A DNA stretch of 64,000 nt from Acidobacteriota bacterium (GTDB taxonomy: Bacteria; Acidobacteriota; Blastocatellia; Pyrinomonadales; Pyrinomonadaceae), in assembly GCA_016700075.1 (NCBI GenBank), contig CP065000.1:744001-808000 (forward strand). The letters are read 5' to 3'. Under the pieces are notes generated by a model. That model ran no database searches and had not been told where the DNA came from. It saw nothing but the letters and a program-made list of their open reading frames with translations. Numbering within the stretch: position 1 is the stretch's first letter; every line of letters starts with the position of its first letter. The position numbers and the translations under genes were made by a program. Positions 40,791-49,168 of this stretch are shown here, piece after piece.

Positions 40791-43700
40791 CTACTCGATA
40801 TTAAAATACTTTGCTTCCGGATGATGGATGATTATCGCTGACGTTGATTGTTCGGGTTCGAGCATGAATTCGTCCGTGAGTTCAACGCCGATGCGTTCGG
40901 GTTTGAGCAGTTCGAACAGTTTTGTTTGGTCCTCGATACGCGGGCACGCGGGGTAGCCGAACGAGAATCGCGAGCCTTGATAGCCCTGGTGAAACAGTTT
41001 TGCCATCTCCGGAGCGTCCGCGTCGGCGATGCCGAGTTCCTCGCGGACGCGTTTGTGCCACATTTCGGCGAGGGCCTCAGCCGATTCGACCGAGAGGCCG
41101 TGAAACAGCAGATAATCTTGATAATTATCCGCTTTGAAAAGCTCAGCCGAATGTTCGCTCGCCCGTCGTCCCATCGTCACAAGCTGAAACGCCACAACAT
41201 CGGTAACGCCGCCGACGGGGGCAAAGAAATCCGCCAGGCACAGGTTCTTACCGCCGCGTTGCTCGATGGGTTGCCGCGGGAAATTGAACCGCATACGCTC
41301 GGTCTTTAGGTCATCGTCCCAGATAATTAGGTCGTTTCCGTCAGAATTACAAGGAAAATAGCCGTAAACGAGCTTTGCTTCGAGCAGTTTCTCGCGGATC
41401 GCTTTGGTCTTGATCTCTTCGTATTTCGGCAGGATCGTCGAACGCCGCAGTTCTTCGTATTCCTCTGCCGACGACTTCCCTTGCTTGTACTGCCACTGCC
41501 CCTTGAACAAAGCCGTCTCGTTTATAAAATCAAAAACCTTCGTCAGATCGGTGATCGCGACGACCTTCGTCCCATAAAACGGGGCTTTCGGAACTTCTGA
41601 AAGCTCGGCAACGTCAGAACGCGTCGTATGCGACGTATCGCCGCTTGACCGCGAAGAAATACGCGCCGCCTCAACGCCAAGCTTTGCATCCTCGCCGACA
41701 AGGTCTTCTACATTTGGCAACGAGCCTTCGATTATTTGCGCAGAGCCTTCAGCGGTTTGCGCTAAGCCTTCCGCCGTTTGCGCAGAGCCTTCAGCGGTTT
41801 GCGCAGAGCCTTCAGCGGTTTGCGCAGAGCCTTCCGCCGTTTGCGCAGAGCCTTCAGCGGTTTGCGCAAAGCCTTCCGCCGTTTGCGCAGAGCCTTCAGC
41901 GGTTTGCGCAAAGCCTTCCGCCGTTTGCGCAGAGCCTTCAGCGGTTTGCGCAGAGCCTTCCGCCGTTTGCGCAGAGCCTTCAGCGGTTTGCGCAAAGCCT
42001 TCCGCCGTTTGCGCAAAGCCTTTGGTAATTTGCGTAGAGCCTTCAGCGGTTTGAGCAGAGCCTTCCGTCGAATGCGTTAAGGCATCCGCGTTCTCCGCAA
42101 CGGTCCCGTTGGCCGTAAGTTCGTCCATCGCGTGCAGTCCATCGAATGCATCGCGGGCGTAAAACAGCTTGCCGTTGAACAAAGGAATGAGATCGTTGTC
42201 AACATAACGGCGATTCAAAGCCGCACCGCCGAGAATAACGGGCGTTTTGATGCCGCGTTCGTTCATTATCTCGAGATTGTCCCGCATAATGAGCGTTGAT
42301 TTGACCAGAAGGCCGCTCATCCCGATCGCATCGCAGTTATGTTCTTCCGCAGCACGCAAAATGTCGTCGATATTCTGTTTGATGCCCAGATTTACGACCT
42401 TATAACCGTTGTTTGTGAGGATGATATCGACCAGATTCTTGCCGATGTCGTGCACATCGCCTTTGACCGTGGCCAATACCATCACGCCTTTGTTCGATCC
42501 CTCGACCTTTTCCATGAAAGGCTCGAGAAACTTCACCGCAGACTTCATCGCCTCGGCCGATTGCAGCACGAACGGCAGCTGCATCTGCCCCGCACCGAAC
42601 AGATCGCCGACGACTTTCATCCCATCGAGCAAAATACTGTTGATAATGTCGAGCGGCGGATACTTTTCGAGAGCCTCTTTGAGCGAATCTTCGAGGCCGA
42701 TCTTCTCACCCTCTATAATGTGCTCTTTTAGGCGTTCTTCGACCGGCAGATTCGTGATATCCGGCTTGATCGAAGCTGCAGTTTTGCCCTCAAACAGCTT
42801 AGTAAACTCCGTCAGCGGGTCGTAAACGCATACATCGCCGTCAAATTTCCGCCGATCATAGATCAGATCGCGCGCAGTGTCGATCTCGTGCTCCGAAAAA
42901 CGCATCAGCGGCAGTATTTTCGAGGCATTGACGATCGCAGAATTCATCCCTGCCTCTACACAATCGTGCAGGAACACTGAATTGAGCACGACTCGAGCCG
43001 CAGGACTCAGCCCAAACGATATATTCGATACGCCCAGGATGATATTCGCATCCGGCATTTCCGCGTGAATATCGCGGATCGCTCGGATCGTCTCATCGGC
43101 GTTCTTACGGTCTTCCTCGATGCCTGTAGAGATCGGCAAAGCGAGCGGATCGAAGAAAATATCGTGCCCGGGAATGCCGTATTCCGTCACTTGCTTGTAT
43201 GCCCGCCGTGCGATCCGGATCTTGTCGTCGTAAGCGCGCGCCATTCCCTCTTCATCGATCAAACCAATGACGACTGCGGCCCCGTATTCTTTCGCAAGGT
43301 CGAGAACTTTCAGAAAACGCGGCTCGCCGTCCTCATAATTCGTCGAATTCAAGATCGATTTGCCGCCCGCGTGCTCGAGGCCCGCTTCCATCTTCTCCCA
43401 CTCGGTCGAATCGAACATTATCGGGATCTTGACGTTCGTCACCAGCCGCGATGCAAGCTCGTGCATATCGGCCACGCCGTCGCGGCCGACAAAATCGACG
43501 TTGACGTCGAGGATGTGTGCGCCTTCTTTCTCCTGCGATTTTGCCAGATTTACAAGGCCGTCCCAATCTTCGGCATCCAGCAGGTCACGCATCTTCTTCG
43601 ATCCCGACGCATTGACCCGCTCGCCGACTATAAGGAACGATGCATCCTGCGTATACGGCTGCTGGAAGTATATCGACGACGCCGAAGGCTGCAATTTAGC

Positions 43701-44639
43701 ATCGCGATCTTTTGGCGAAACGCCACTCAGTCGTTCGACGACCAGCCGCAAATGCTCGGGCGATGTTCCGCAACATCCGCCGACAACGTTTGCACCGAGA
43801 TCATTCGCAAAATGCTCGACTTGAGCCGCGAAACTCTCCGGCGTCTCGTCGTAATGCTGCTTGCCGTCCTTGACCTCGGGCAAACCGGCGTTCGGCAGCA
43901 CGGAAACAGGGATCGGCGAGTTTTCGCACAAATAGCGGAACGAATCCGCCATGTGCTTTGGCCCGGTGCCGCAATTCATACCGATGACATCTATAGGAAA
44001 CGGTTCAAGTGCGGTCAACGCAGCCCCGATCTCCGTGCCATTAAGCATCGTCCCGAAAACCTCGATCGTCACCGATGCGATCACGGGCAGCTTCATCTTG
44101 TGTTTCTCAAAATGCTCAAAGATAGCCGCCAACGCTGCTTTCGTCTGCAGCAGATCTTGGCAGGTTTCGACCATCATTATGTCCGCCCCGCCGTCAATGA
44201 GCCCGCGAACCTGCTCTCGATACGCCTCTTTCAAGTCACGATAACTGATGTGCCCGAGCGTCGGCAATTTCGTGCCCGGCCCTATCGAACCCGCGACAAA
44301 TCGCGGTTTGTCGTAGGTCGAATAATCGCGGGCTAGTTCTTTCGCGAGTTCGGCAGCTTTTTTATTTACGTCGTAGGTCTTATCCGCAATGCCGAATTCG
44401 GTCAGAACGACCTCGCTTCCGCCAAAACTGTTCGTTTCGATGACGTCGCATCCAACATCCAAAAAGCTCTTATGTACCGTCCGAATCGCATCGGGCCGCG
44501 TGTAGAGCAAATTTTCCGAGCAGTTCTCAAAATTCGCTCCGCCCCAATCGTCGAGCGTCAACTCCAGCGACTGTAAATTGCTGCCCATCGCACCGTCAAA
44601 GACGATGATCTTCTCTTTTAGTAGATCAAGAAACTCCAT
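40791..44639 (-). CDS. metH: Cobalamin-dependent methionine synthase with internal 7-residue repeat
   Basis: 1282 residues from the ATG at 44639. A longer frame to 44750 is rejected because it runs through the leader terminator. Domain order: homocysteine domain (DGAMGSNLQ; zinc Cys pair in GGCCGTSPEHL), pterin domain (VGERVNASGSKKM), cap and cobalamin domains (DVHDIGKNLV, the lower-axial His), and the AdoMet-dependent reactivation domain (WQYKQGKSSAEEY to EPEQSTSAIIIHHPE). Between the cobalamin and reactivation domains lie 16 repeats of S/F-A-Q-T-A-E-G (residues about 861-972), not known in E. coli MetH. It makes methionine from homocysteine and methyl-tetrahydrofolate. Control by the SAM riboswitch upstream is likely. 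Confidence 0.96.
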   Translation of the reverse strand: MEFLDLLKEKIIVFDGAMGSNLQSLELTLDDWGGANFENCSENLLYTRPDAIRTVHKSFLDVGCDVIETNSFGGSEVVLTEFGIADKTYDVNKKAAELAKELARDYSTYDKPRFVAGSIGPGTKLPTLGHISYRDLKEAYREQVRGLIDGGADIMMVETCQDLLQTKAALAAIFEHFEKHKMKLPVIASVTIEVFGTMLNGTEIGAALTALEPFPIDVIGMNCGTGPKHMADSFRYLCENSPIPVSVLPNAGLPEVKDGKQHYDETPESFAAQVEHFANDLGANVVGGCCGTSPEHLRLVVERLSGVSPKDRDAKLQPSASSIYFQQPYTQDASFLIVGERVNASGSKKMRDLLDAEDWDGLVNLAKSQEKEGAHILDVNVDFVGRDGVADMHELASRLVTNVKIPIMFDSTEWEKMEAGLEHAGGKSILNSTNYEDGEPRFLKVLDLAKEYGAAVVIGLIDEEGMARAYDDKIRIARRAYKQVTEYGIPGHDIFFDPLALPISTGIEEDRKNADETIRAIRDIHAEMPDANIILGVSNISFGLSPAARVVLNSVFLHDCVEAGMNSAIVNASKILPLMRFSEHEIDTARDLIYDRRKFDGDVCVYDPLTEFTKLFEGKTAASIKPDITNLPVEERLKEHIIEGEKIGLEDSLKEALEKYPPLDIINSILLDGMKVVGDLFGAGQMQLPFVLQSAEAMKSAVKFLEPFMEKVEGSNKGVMVLATVKGDVHDIGKNLVDIILTNNGYKVVNLGIKQNIDDILRAAEEHNCDAIGMSGLLVKSTLIMRDNLEIMNERGIKTPVILGGAALNRRYVDNDLIPLFNGKLFYARDAFDGLHAMDELTANGTVAENADALTHSTEGSAQTAEGSTQITKGFAQTAEGFAQTAEGSAQTAEGSAQTAEGSAQTAEGFAQTAEGSAQTAEGFAQTAEGSAQTAEGSAQTAEGSAQTAEGSAQTAEGLAQTAEGSAQIIEGSLPNVEDLVGEDAKLGVEAARISSRSSGDTSHTTRSDVAELSEVPKAPFYGTKVVAITDLTKVFDFINETALFKGQWQYKQGKSSAEEYEELRRSTILPKYEEIKTKAIREKLLEAKLVYGYFPCNSDGNDLIIWDDDLKTERMRFNFPRQPIEQRGGKNLCLADFFAPVGGVTDVVAFQLVTMGRRASEHSAELFKADNYQDYLLFHGLSVESAEALAEMWHKRVREELGIADADAPEMAKLFHQGYQGSRFSFGYPACPRIEDQTKLFELLKPERIGVELTDEFMLEPEQSTSAIIIHHPEAKYFNIE
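41722..42057. repeat. 21-bp coding minisatellite in metH (16 units)
   Basis: Sixteen tandem 21-bp units, plus-strand form GCAGAGCCTTCAGCGGTTTGC or GCAAAGCCTTCCGCCGTTTGC. The two variants alternate over part of the array, giving a 42-bp higher-order period. Units match at synonymous sites, so the array expanded recently. All frames on both strands stay open across it. Confidence 0.9.
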
Positions 44640-44731
44640 ATTCACATTCCCGCGAAACACACGAAACATAAAAAAGTAAGAGCTTTTCCTTTTCGCTATC
44701 TTTCGCGTGTTTAGCGGGCAGATCTCCCAAA

Positions 44732-44764
44732 CAAAAACTCCGTGCCGCATCGCAGCACAGAGTT
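44732..44764 (-). terminator. Leader terminator between SAM aptamer and metH
   Basis: Minus strand: AACTCTGTGC (44764-44755), a 9-nt loop, GCACGGAGTT (44745-44736), running into TTTTTG. The 10-bp stem has one G-U pair. It lies about 93 bp before the metH start and just after the aptamer, so it is probably the expression platform. It could also end the DUF937 transcript. Confidence 0.7.
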
Positions 44765-44782
44765 CTCGCTAAAACACATGAC

Positions 44783-44840
44783 TCTTTGCTGTTTAGCCGT
44801 TTATTTTACGTGGCCGCAAGTCGCAATAACTCACCACGTT
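44783..44840 (-). promoter_or_regulatory. SAM-II-like riboswitch aptamer upstream of metH
   Basis: The minus strand (44840 to 44783) reads CGTGGTGAGTTATTGCGACT, then TGCGGCCACGTAAAATAAAC, then GGCTAAACAGCAAAG. This fits the SAM-II layout: a GTGG/CCAC stem, a loop starting TGA and ending CTTGC, an A-rich third segment, and the conserved GCTAAA. Loop TTGC can pair with GCAA to form the H-type pseudoknot. Methionine-gene context supports it. SAM-V is a close structural alternative. Confidence 0.7.
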
Positions 44841-44876
44841 TTCAAAACAAAAGCTTAAAATTCCACCGCTGATAAG

Positions 44877-45512
44877 TCAACGCTTGGTGATGTAACTCAA
44901 CGCCATTGACGCGATGTCATCCATCGCGGAACCGTCACGGTTGCGGTCGAGCATAGATGATGCAAGGTCCATCATCGCGTTGCCGGATGACTGCGGTGCG
45001 GCCTGCTGTCCGCCGCCGAGCAATCCGCCGAGAAGGCCGCCCAGCCCATCTGCACCGACGCCTTGTTGACGTTTTTCCTTTCCTAAATAACCCATTACGA
45101 TCGGTGCGAGCATCAACAGTATCTGTGCGACCTGGCCCATTTGCAGCCCGGTTTTAGTACTTACCTCTTCAACGACCGGTGCTTGATTATTGCCGAGAAT
45201 GTGGTTCAGTATTCCGCCTGCGTTAAGCTGAGGAGGCGTCGGTTCGGGAGTTTGGAGCTGTCCGAAAATTAGGCTGCCCAATCCGCCCAGATTCCCTAGA
45301 ACGCTGCCGTCGTGATCATTCGTCAAAGCTGAGTCCAAGCTCTGCGCTCCTTCAGGCGTCGCTGCATTGTTAGCCAACCCGCTCAATATCGCTGGTAGCG
45401 CCATCTGTATAGCTGAATTAACCAACGACGAATCAGCTCCGACGGTCTGCGATATCTCGCCAATTGCCGCTTCGCCCTGTTCCTGTCCTAAAAGGTCCTG
45501 TAATGAAAACAT
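44877..45512 (-). CDS. DUF937 (YidB-like) protein
   Basis: A 211-residue protein of the DUF937 family: LLGQEQGEAAIGEISQTVGADSSLVNSAIQMALPAILSGLANNAATPEGAQSL, followed by KTGLQMGQVAQILLMLAPIVMGYLGK and a Gly/Gln-rich GLGGLLGGLLGGGQQ tract. The ATG at 45512 has a strong GGGGGAG site. The role of DUF937 proteins is not established. It lies upstream of metH on the same strand, separated by the riboswitch leader. Confidence 0.85.
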   Translation of the reverse strand: MFSLQDLLGQEQGEAAIGEISQTVGADSSLVNSAIQMALPAILSGLANNAATPEGAQSLDSALTNDHDGSVLGNLGGLGSLIFGQLQTPEPTPPQLNAGGILNHILGNNQAPVVEEVSTKTGLQMGQVAQILLMLAPIVMGYLGKEKRQQGVGADGLGGLLGGLLGGGQQAAPQSSGNAMMDLASSMLDRNRDGSAMDDIASMALSYITKR

Positions 45513-45598
45513 AATTATCTCCCCCGTTTTTATTTAGTTTGTCCGACTTGCAATAATGATATCACAGGCACTCTTCCTTGGCCGTAACGACCGCGTTG

Positions 45599-47584
45599 AT
45601 GTCACGCACAAATTTCTCAGGCAATGCAAAAACTCTGATCGCTGTTATCTCGGCGGTAGTTTTTGCCGCATGTGCGATAGGTAAAAGCGGAAATCAACTG
45701 GCTTTTGTCGCTACCTTGAATGTCACTGGCGGCGAGATCGGCGAGCCATTTGGGATCGCAGAATGGAAACGTCAGATATTCGTATCCGACGGCGAGAAAG
45801 GCATAATCTGGAAACTTTCCGGCACAGAACTCTCGATATTTGCGGAAGGTTTTGTTACACCCTCGCATATAACTTTCGACTCGAACGGCGATCTGTTCGT
45901 CGCTGACACTGGAAGCCACACCATCGAAAAGATCGATGCCAAAGGCGAGCGCAGCATCGTTGCGGGCGTTCGCGGAAAGGCCGGATCGAACGACGGACCG
46001 TCGGCTGATGCGACGTTCAACGGCCCGGTCGGCATCGCAGTTGACGGCGAAAGACGGATCTACGTCGCCGATACATATAACGACAAGATCCGCATTATCG
46101 AGACCGGTGCCGTCAGGACACTCGCCGATAGAACTGAGGACGGAAAGCGTTTTCGCACGCCGCTCGGTCTTGCGGTCCGGCACGACAAGCTGCTCGTTGC
46201 AGATTCGGGCAATCGCCGCATCGTCGCGGTCGAAGCCGACGGGCGTGCGTGGACGCTGGCCGGTTCAGGTTCGGACGACATCAATGACGGGCTGCTCCTT
46301 GATGCCGCTTTCTCGCATCCGACGGCGGTCAGTGTTTTAGAGAACGGAACGATCCTCGTTGCTGACAGCGACTCGGTCCGAGCAATTACAGGCGGCGCAG
46401 CCGCCACGGTCAGAACAATTACTCAAAAGCGGCGCGGTCACGCTGACGGCACGGGACTTTTTGGCCGGTTCAATCGCCCTTCCGGCATCGCAGAAATGCC
46501 CGATGGCCGCATTTTCGTTGCCGACAGCGACAATGCTGCGATCCGTATCTTATCGCCGATCGAGGAAGCTAACGCATATGCCAGAAAGCCGGATGCAGCG
46601 GAAGCAACCGAGAATTTTCGCTCGCTCGCACGGGGCCGCTGGCCTTACGATCCGCCAAACGCAAAGCGCGATATCGCAGGCACGCTTGCCGAGATACGCG
46701 GTGATATGGAACCCGGCAGCGATCAAGTATGGTTCCATAACGGGCTCGACATCGCCGGAGCTTATGGCGAGACCGCGAGGTTCATCAGAACTGAAAAGGT
46801 GTTGCGCCCGAATGCCGCTGAACTCTTCGGCACGCTTCGCGAACTGATCCGAATGCCGCAGCTCGGCTATATCCACATTCGGCTCGGCCGCGATGTCAAC
46901 AATATTTCGTTCGACGACGAGCGTTTTCTGTTCGACCGTGACGCGGGGGGAAAGATAATTGACGTTCGCGTCCGCCGCGGCACGAAGTTTTCCGCCGGCG
47001 AGCCGATCGGTACTTTGAATGCGATGAATCACGTCCATCTGATCGCGGGACGCAGCGGAAATGAGCTTAATGCACTCGCGGCGCTCGATCTGCCGGGCGT
47101 CTCGGATTCGCGTCCGCCCGTGATCGAAGTTGTAGAGCTCTTCGAAGAGAATTGGGAGCCTATTGAAACACCTGCGGGCGGCGGGCGTATAATCTTGAAC
47201 GGCAAGGTCCGTATTGTCGCGGCGGCTTTCGATCAGAAGGACGGTAATCCCGAACGCAGAAAGCTCGGCGTTTACCGCGCCGGCTACGAGGTATTGACAT
47301 CAGGCGGCCAGCCGGTTTTCGATGCGGTTTGGACGCTGAATTTTCTTCGGTTCCCGCCGAATGACGCCGTTCGATTTGCGTACGCCAATGGCAGCCGGTC
47401 GGGTGCGACCGGCGAGACGCGGTTTCGTTATATCGTTACCAATTTCGTTAACGGCGACGAATTTCGCGAAGGTTTCTTGGATATCTCGACACTCTCGAAC
47501 GGCATCTATACATTACGCGTCAACGCCGCCGACTTTTTCGGCAATATCACATCAAAGGACATTCAATTTGAGGTAAAAAGATGA
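45599..47584 (+). CDS. Exported NHL-repeat protein with M23-peptidase-like domain
   Basis: About 661 residues from the ATG at 45599 (a TTG at 45578 is the alternative). An N-terminal hydrophobic segment ends in VVFAAC, a possible lipobox. Residues about 40-330 carry six NHL units (for example SHITFDSNGDLFVADTGSHTIEKID, PVGIAVDGERRIYVADTYNDKIRII). The second half has HNGLDI (His380, Asp384) and HVHL (His478, His480), matching the H-x3-D and HxH zinc ligands of LytM/M23 peptidases, then a beta domain. It may bind or cleave peptidoglycan. It is translationally coupled to the aminopeptidase (ATGA). Confidence 0.7.
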   Translation: MSRTNFSGNAKTLIAVISAVVFAACAIGKSGNQLAFVATLNVTGGEIGEPFGIAEWKRQIFVSDGEKGIIWKLSGTELSIFAEGFVTPSHITFDSNGDLFVADTGSHTIEKIDAKGERSIVAGVRGKAGSNDGPSADATFNGPVGIAVDGERRIYVADTYNDKIRIIETGAVRTLADRTEDGKRFRTPLGLAVRHDKLLVADSGNRRIVAVEADGRAWTLAGSGSDDINDGLLLDAAFSHPTAVSVLENGTILVADSDSVRAITGGAAATVRTITQKRRGHADGTGLFGRFNRPSGIAEMPDGRIFVADSDNAAIRILSPIEEANAYARKPDAAEATENFRSLARGRWPYDPPNAKRDIAGTLAEIRGDMEPGSDQVWFHNGLDIAGAYGETARFIRTEKVLRPNAAELFGTLRELIRMPQLGYIHIRLGRDVNNISFDDERFLFDRDAGGKIIDVRVRRGTKFSAGEPIGTLNAMNHVHLIAGRSGNELNALAALDLPGVSDSRPPVIEVVELFEENWEPIETPAGGGRIILNGKVRIVAAAFDQKDGNPERRKLGVYRAGYEVLTSGGQPVFDAVWTLNFLRFPPNDAVRFAYANGSRSGATGETRFRYIVTNFVNGDEFREGFLDISTLSNGIYTLRVNAADFFGNITSKDIQFEVKR

Positions 47585-49107
47585 AATTTATCGCTTCTGC
47601 TCTGGTTTTCACGTTTCTTGCGTTTGCTCCGTTCGCGGTCGAGGCTCGCGATCCCGCGAGTCCGATCCGCATTACGCCGGCGGCGCCGAAATTCACCGAC
47701 GCCGAGCGGCATGCCGAACTTGCAAAACGCCGTGCAGCGGTCGCCGCAAAGATGGCGGACAACAGCGTTCTGGTGATGTTCGCGGCCGAGCCGAAGATCT
47801 ACGCGAAGAACGTGAATTATCATTACCGGCAGGAGAATAACTTCTATTACCTGACCGCTCTGAAACAGACGGGCTCGACTCTGGTCATGCGAAAAACTGC
47901 CGGCAGAGTGTCCGAAGTCATCTATTTGCCGCGCCGCAACGCTTCACGCGAGACATGGGACGGAAAGATGTACTCGCACGAAGACGCCCGCCGTCTTTCG
48001 GGGATTCAACAGATCATTGACGCCTCGGAACAGCCTGCGGTGCTGAACGCCATCGCGGAAAAACGCGATGCCACAATACAGAACGTTTATATGGTGCTGC
48101 CGTCGAGCGAGGACGACGGCACGGGAATGAAGGAATTCGACCGCGAGCACGCATTCTCAAAACGCCTTGCCGGCGATAAGGTAACGAACCTGCAGCCGAT
48201 CTTTGCAGAACTTCGACTCGTCAAATCGCCATATGAGATCAAGCTGCTTCAGCACGCCGTCGATATCACGATGGAAGCTCAGGGACGCGCGATGGCAACT
48301 ATCGGACGTGCGAATTACGAATACGAAGTGCAGGCGGAGGTCGAATACACATTCCGCCGCCGCAACGCTGACTATTGGGGCTATCCTTCCATCGTCGGCT
48401 GCGGCCCGAACGCCACGACGCTGCATTATGTCGAATCGCAGGGCGAGGTCAAACAGGGCGACCTGATGCTGCTCGACGTCGGCGCGGAATATGAAAATTA
48501 CACCGCCGACGTGACCCGCACATTTCCCGTGAACGGCAAATTCACAAAAGAACAGGCCGAAATATATCAGATAGTTTACGACGCTCAAGAAGCGGTCGCC
48601 GCCGCGACGAAGCCGGGCGTTTCGTTCTTTCAACTTACGTCTATCGCTCAAAATGTCATCAAAGAAGGACTCTTCAAGCTCGGCCTGACCACCGATAAGG
48701 ATTCCGCACAATTCCGTATCTGGTTCATGCACGGCCTCGGCCATTGGCTCGGCATGAACGTCCACGACGTCGGTTCGTATTCAGGGCCGCTGGCTACCGG
48801 GATGGTCTTTACGAACGAGCCGGGCATCTACATTCGCGAGGACGCACTCGATAATCTGCCCGACACTCCGGACATGAAGGCTTTCAAGGAAAAAGTAAGG
48901 CCGGCATTCGAGAAGTACAAGAACATCGGCGTCCGTATCGAGGACGACCTGCTCGTCACTCCGACGGGCGTCAAATGGATGACCGGCGACCTGCCGCGCA
49001 CGATAGCTGATATTGAAAAATTCATGGCAGCCGCTCCGAAGCACGTGCAGCTTAGCCGCCGCTTTGATGAACGCACCAAGAATGTATTCACCGCGGCGAT
49101 GCACTGA
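47581..49107 (+). CDS. pepP: Secreted Xaa-Pro aminopeptidase (M24B, aminopeptidase P)
   Basis: A 508-residue protein with a signal peptide (IASALVFTFLAFAPFAVEA), an aminopeptidase P N-terminal domain (ENNFYYLTALKQTGSTLVM) and a pita-bread catalytic domain. The five metal ligands are in place: Asp299, Asp310, His388 (HGLGHWLG), Glu413 (TNEPGIYI) and Glu454 (RIEDDLLV). It removes N-terminal residues before proline. The signal peptide is unusual for PepP, which is mostly cytoplasmic, so periplasmic peptide turnover is likely. Confidence 0.92.
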   Translation: MKFIASALVFTFLAFAPFAVEARDPASPIRITPAAPKFTDAERHAELAKRRAAVAAKMADNSVLVMFAAEPKIYAKNVNYHYRQENNFYYLTALKQTGSTLVMRKTAGRVSEVIYLPRRNASRETWDGKMYSHEDARRLSGIQQIIDASEQPAVLNAIAEKRDATIQNVYMVLPSSEDDGTGMKEFDREHAFSKRLAGDKVTNLQPIFAELRLVKSPYEIKLLQHAVDITMEAQGRAMATIGRANYEYEVQAEVEYTFRRRNADYWGYPSIVGCGPNATTLHYVESQGEVKQGDLMLLDVGAEYENYTADVTRTFPVNGKFTKEQAEIYQIVYDAQEAVAAATKPGVSFFQLTSIAQNVIKEGLFKLGLTTDKDSAQFRIWFMHGLGHWLGMNVHDVGSYSGPLATGMVFTNEPGIYIREDALDNLPDTPDMKAFKEKVRPAFEKYKNIGVRIEDDLLVTPTGVKWMTGDLPRTIADIEKFMAAAPKHVQLSRRFDERTKNVFTAAMH

Positions 49108-49115
49108 CGGCAGTT

Positions 49116-49143
49116 TTGACAGCGGAAAGTAAACCCGTAACAT
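49116..49143 (+). promoter_or_regulatory. Possible promoter of the diacylglycerol kinase-like gene
   Basis: A perfect TTGACA (49116-49121), a 16-nt spacer and TAACAT (49138-49143). The region carries several GTAAA/GTAAC/GTAAG pentamers (49129, 49137, 49146) spaced 8-9 bp apart. Confidence 0.4.
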
Positions 49144-49168
49144 CTGTAAGCGTAGGTTTACGTATCCG

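Noticed and set aside
41645..42080. Open frames on both strands made of LRRAF or FAQSL-type repeats
   Set aside because: They are other-frame readings of the 21-bp metH minisatellite, which has no stops in any frame.
40850..44336. Several long plus-strand frames opposite metH
   Set aside because: They are antisense frames caused by codon bias of metH, with no start signals or recognisable domains.
44640..44750. Longer metH start giving 37 more residues
   Set aside because: The extension runs through the leader terminator and does not resemble any MetH N-terminus; the ATG at 44639 gives the standard start.
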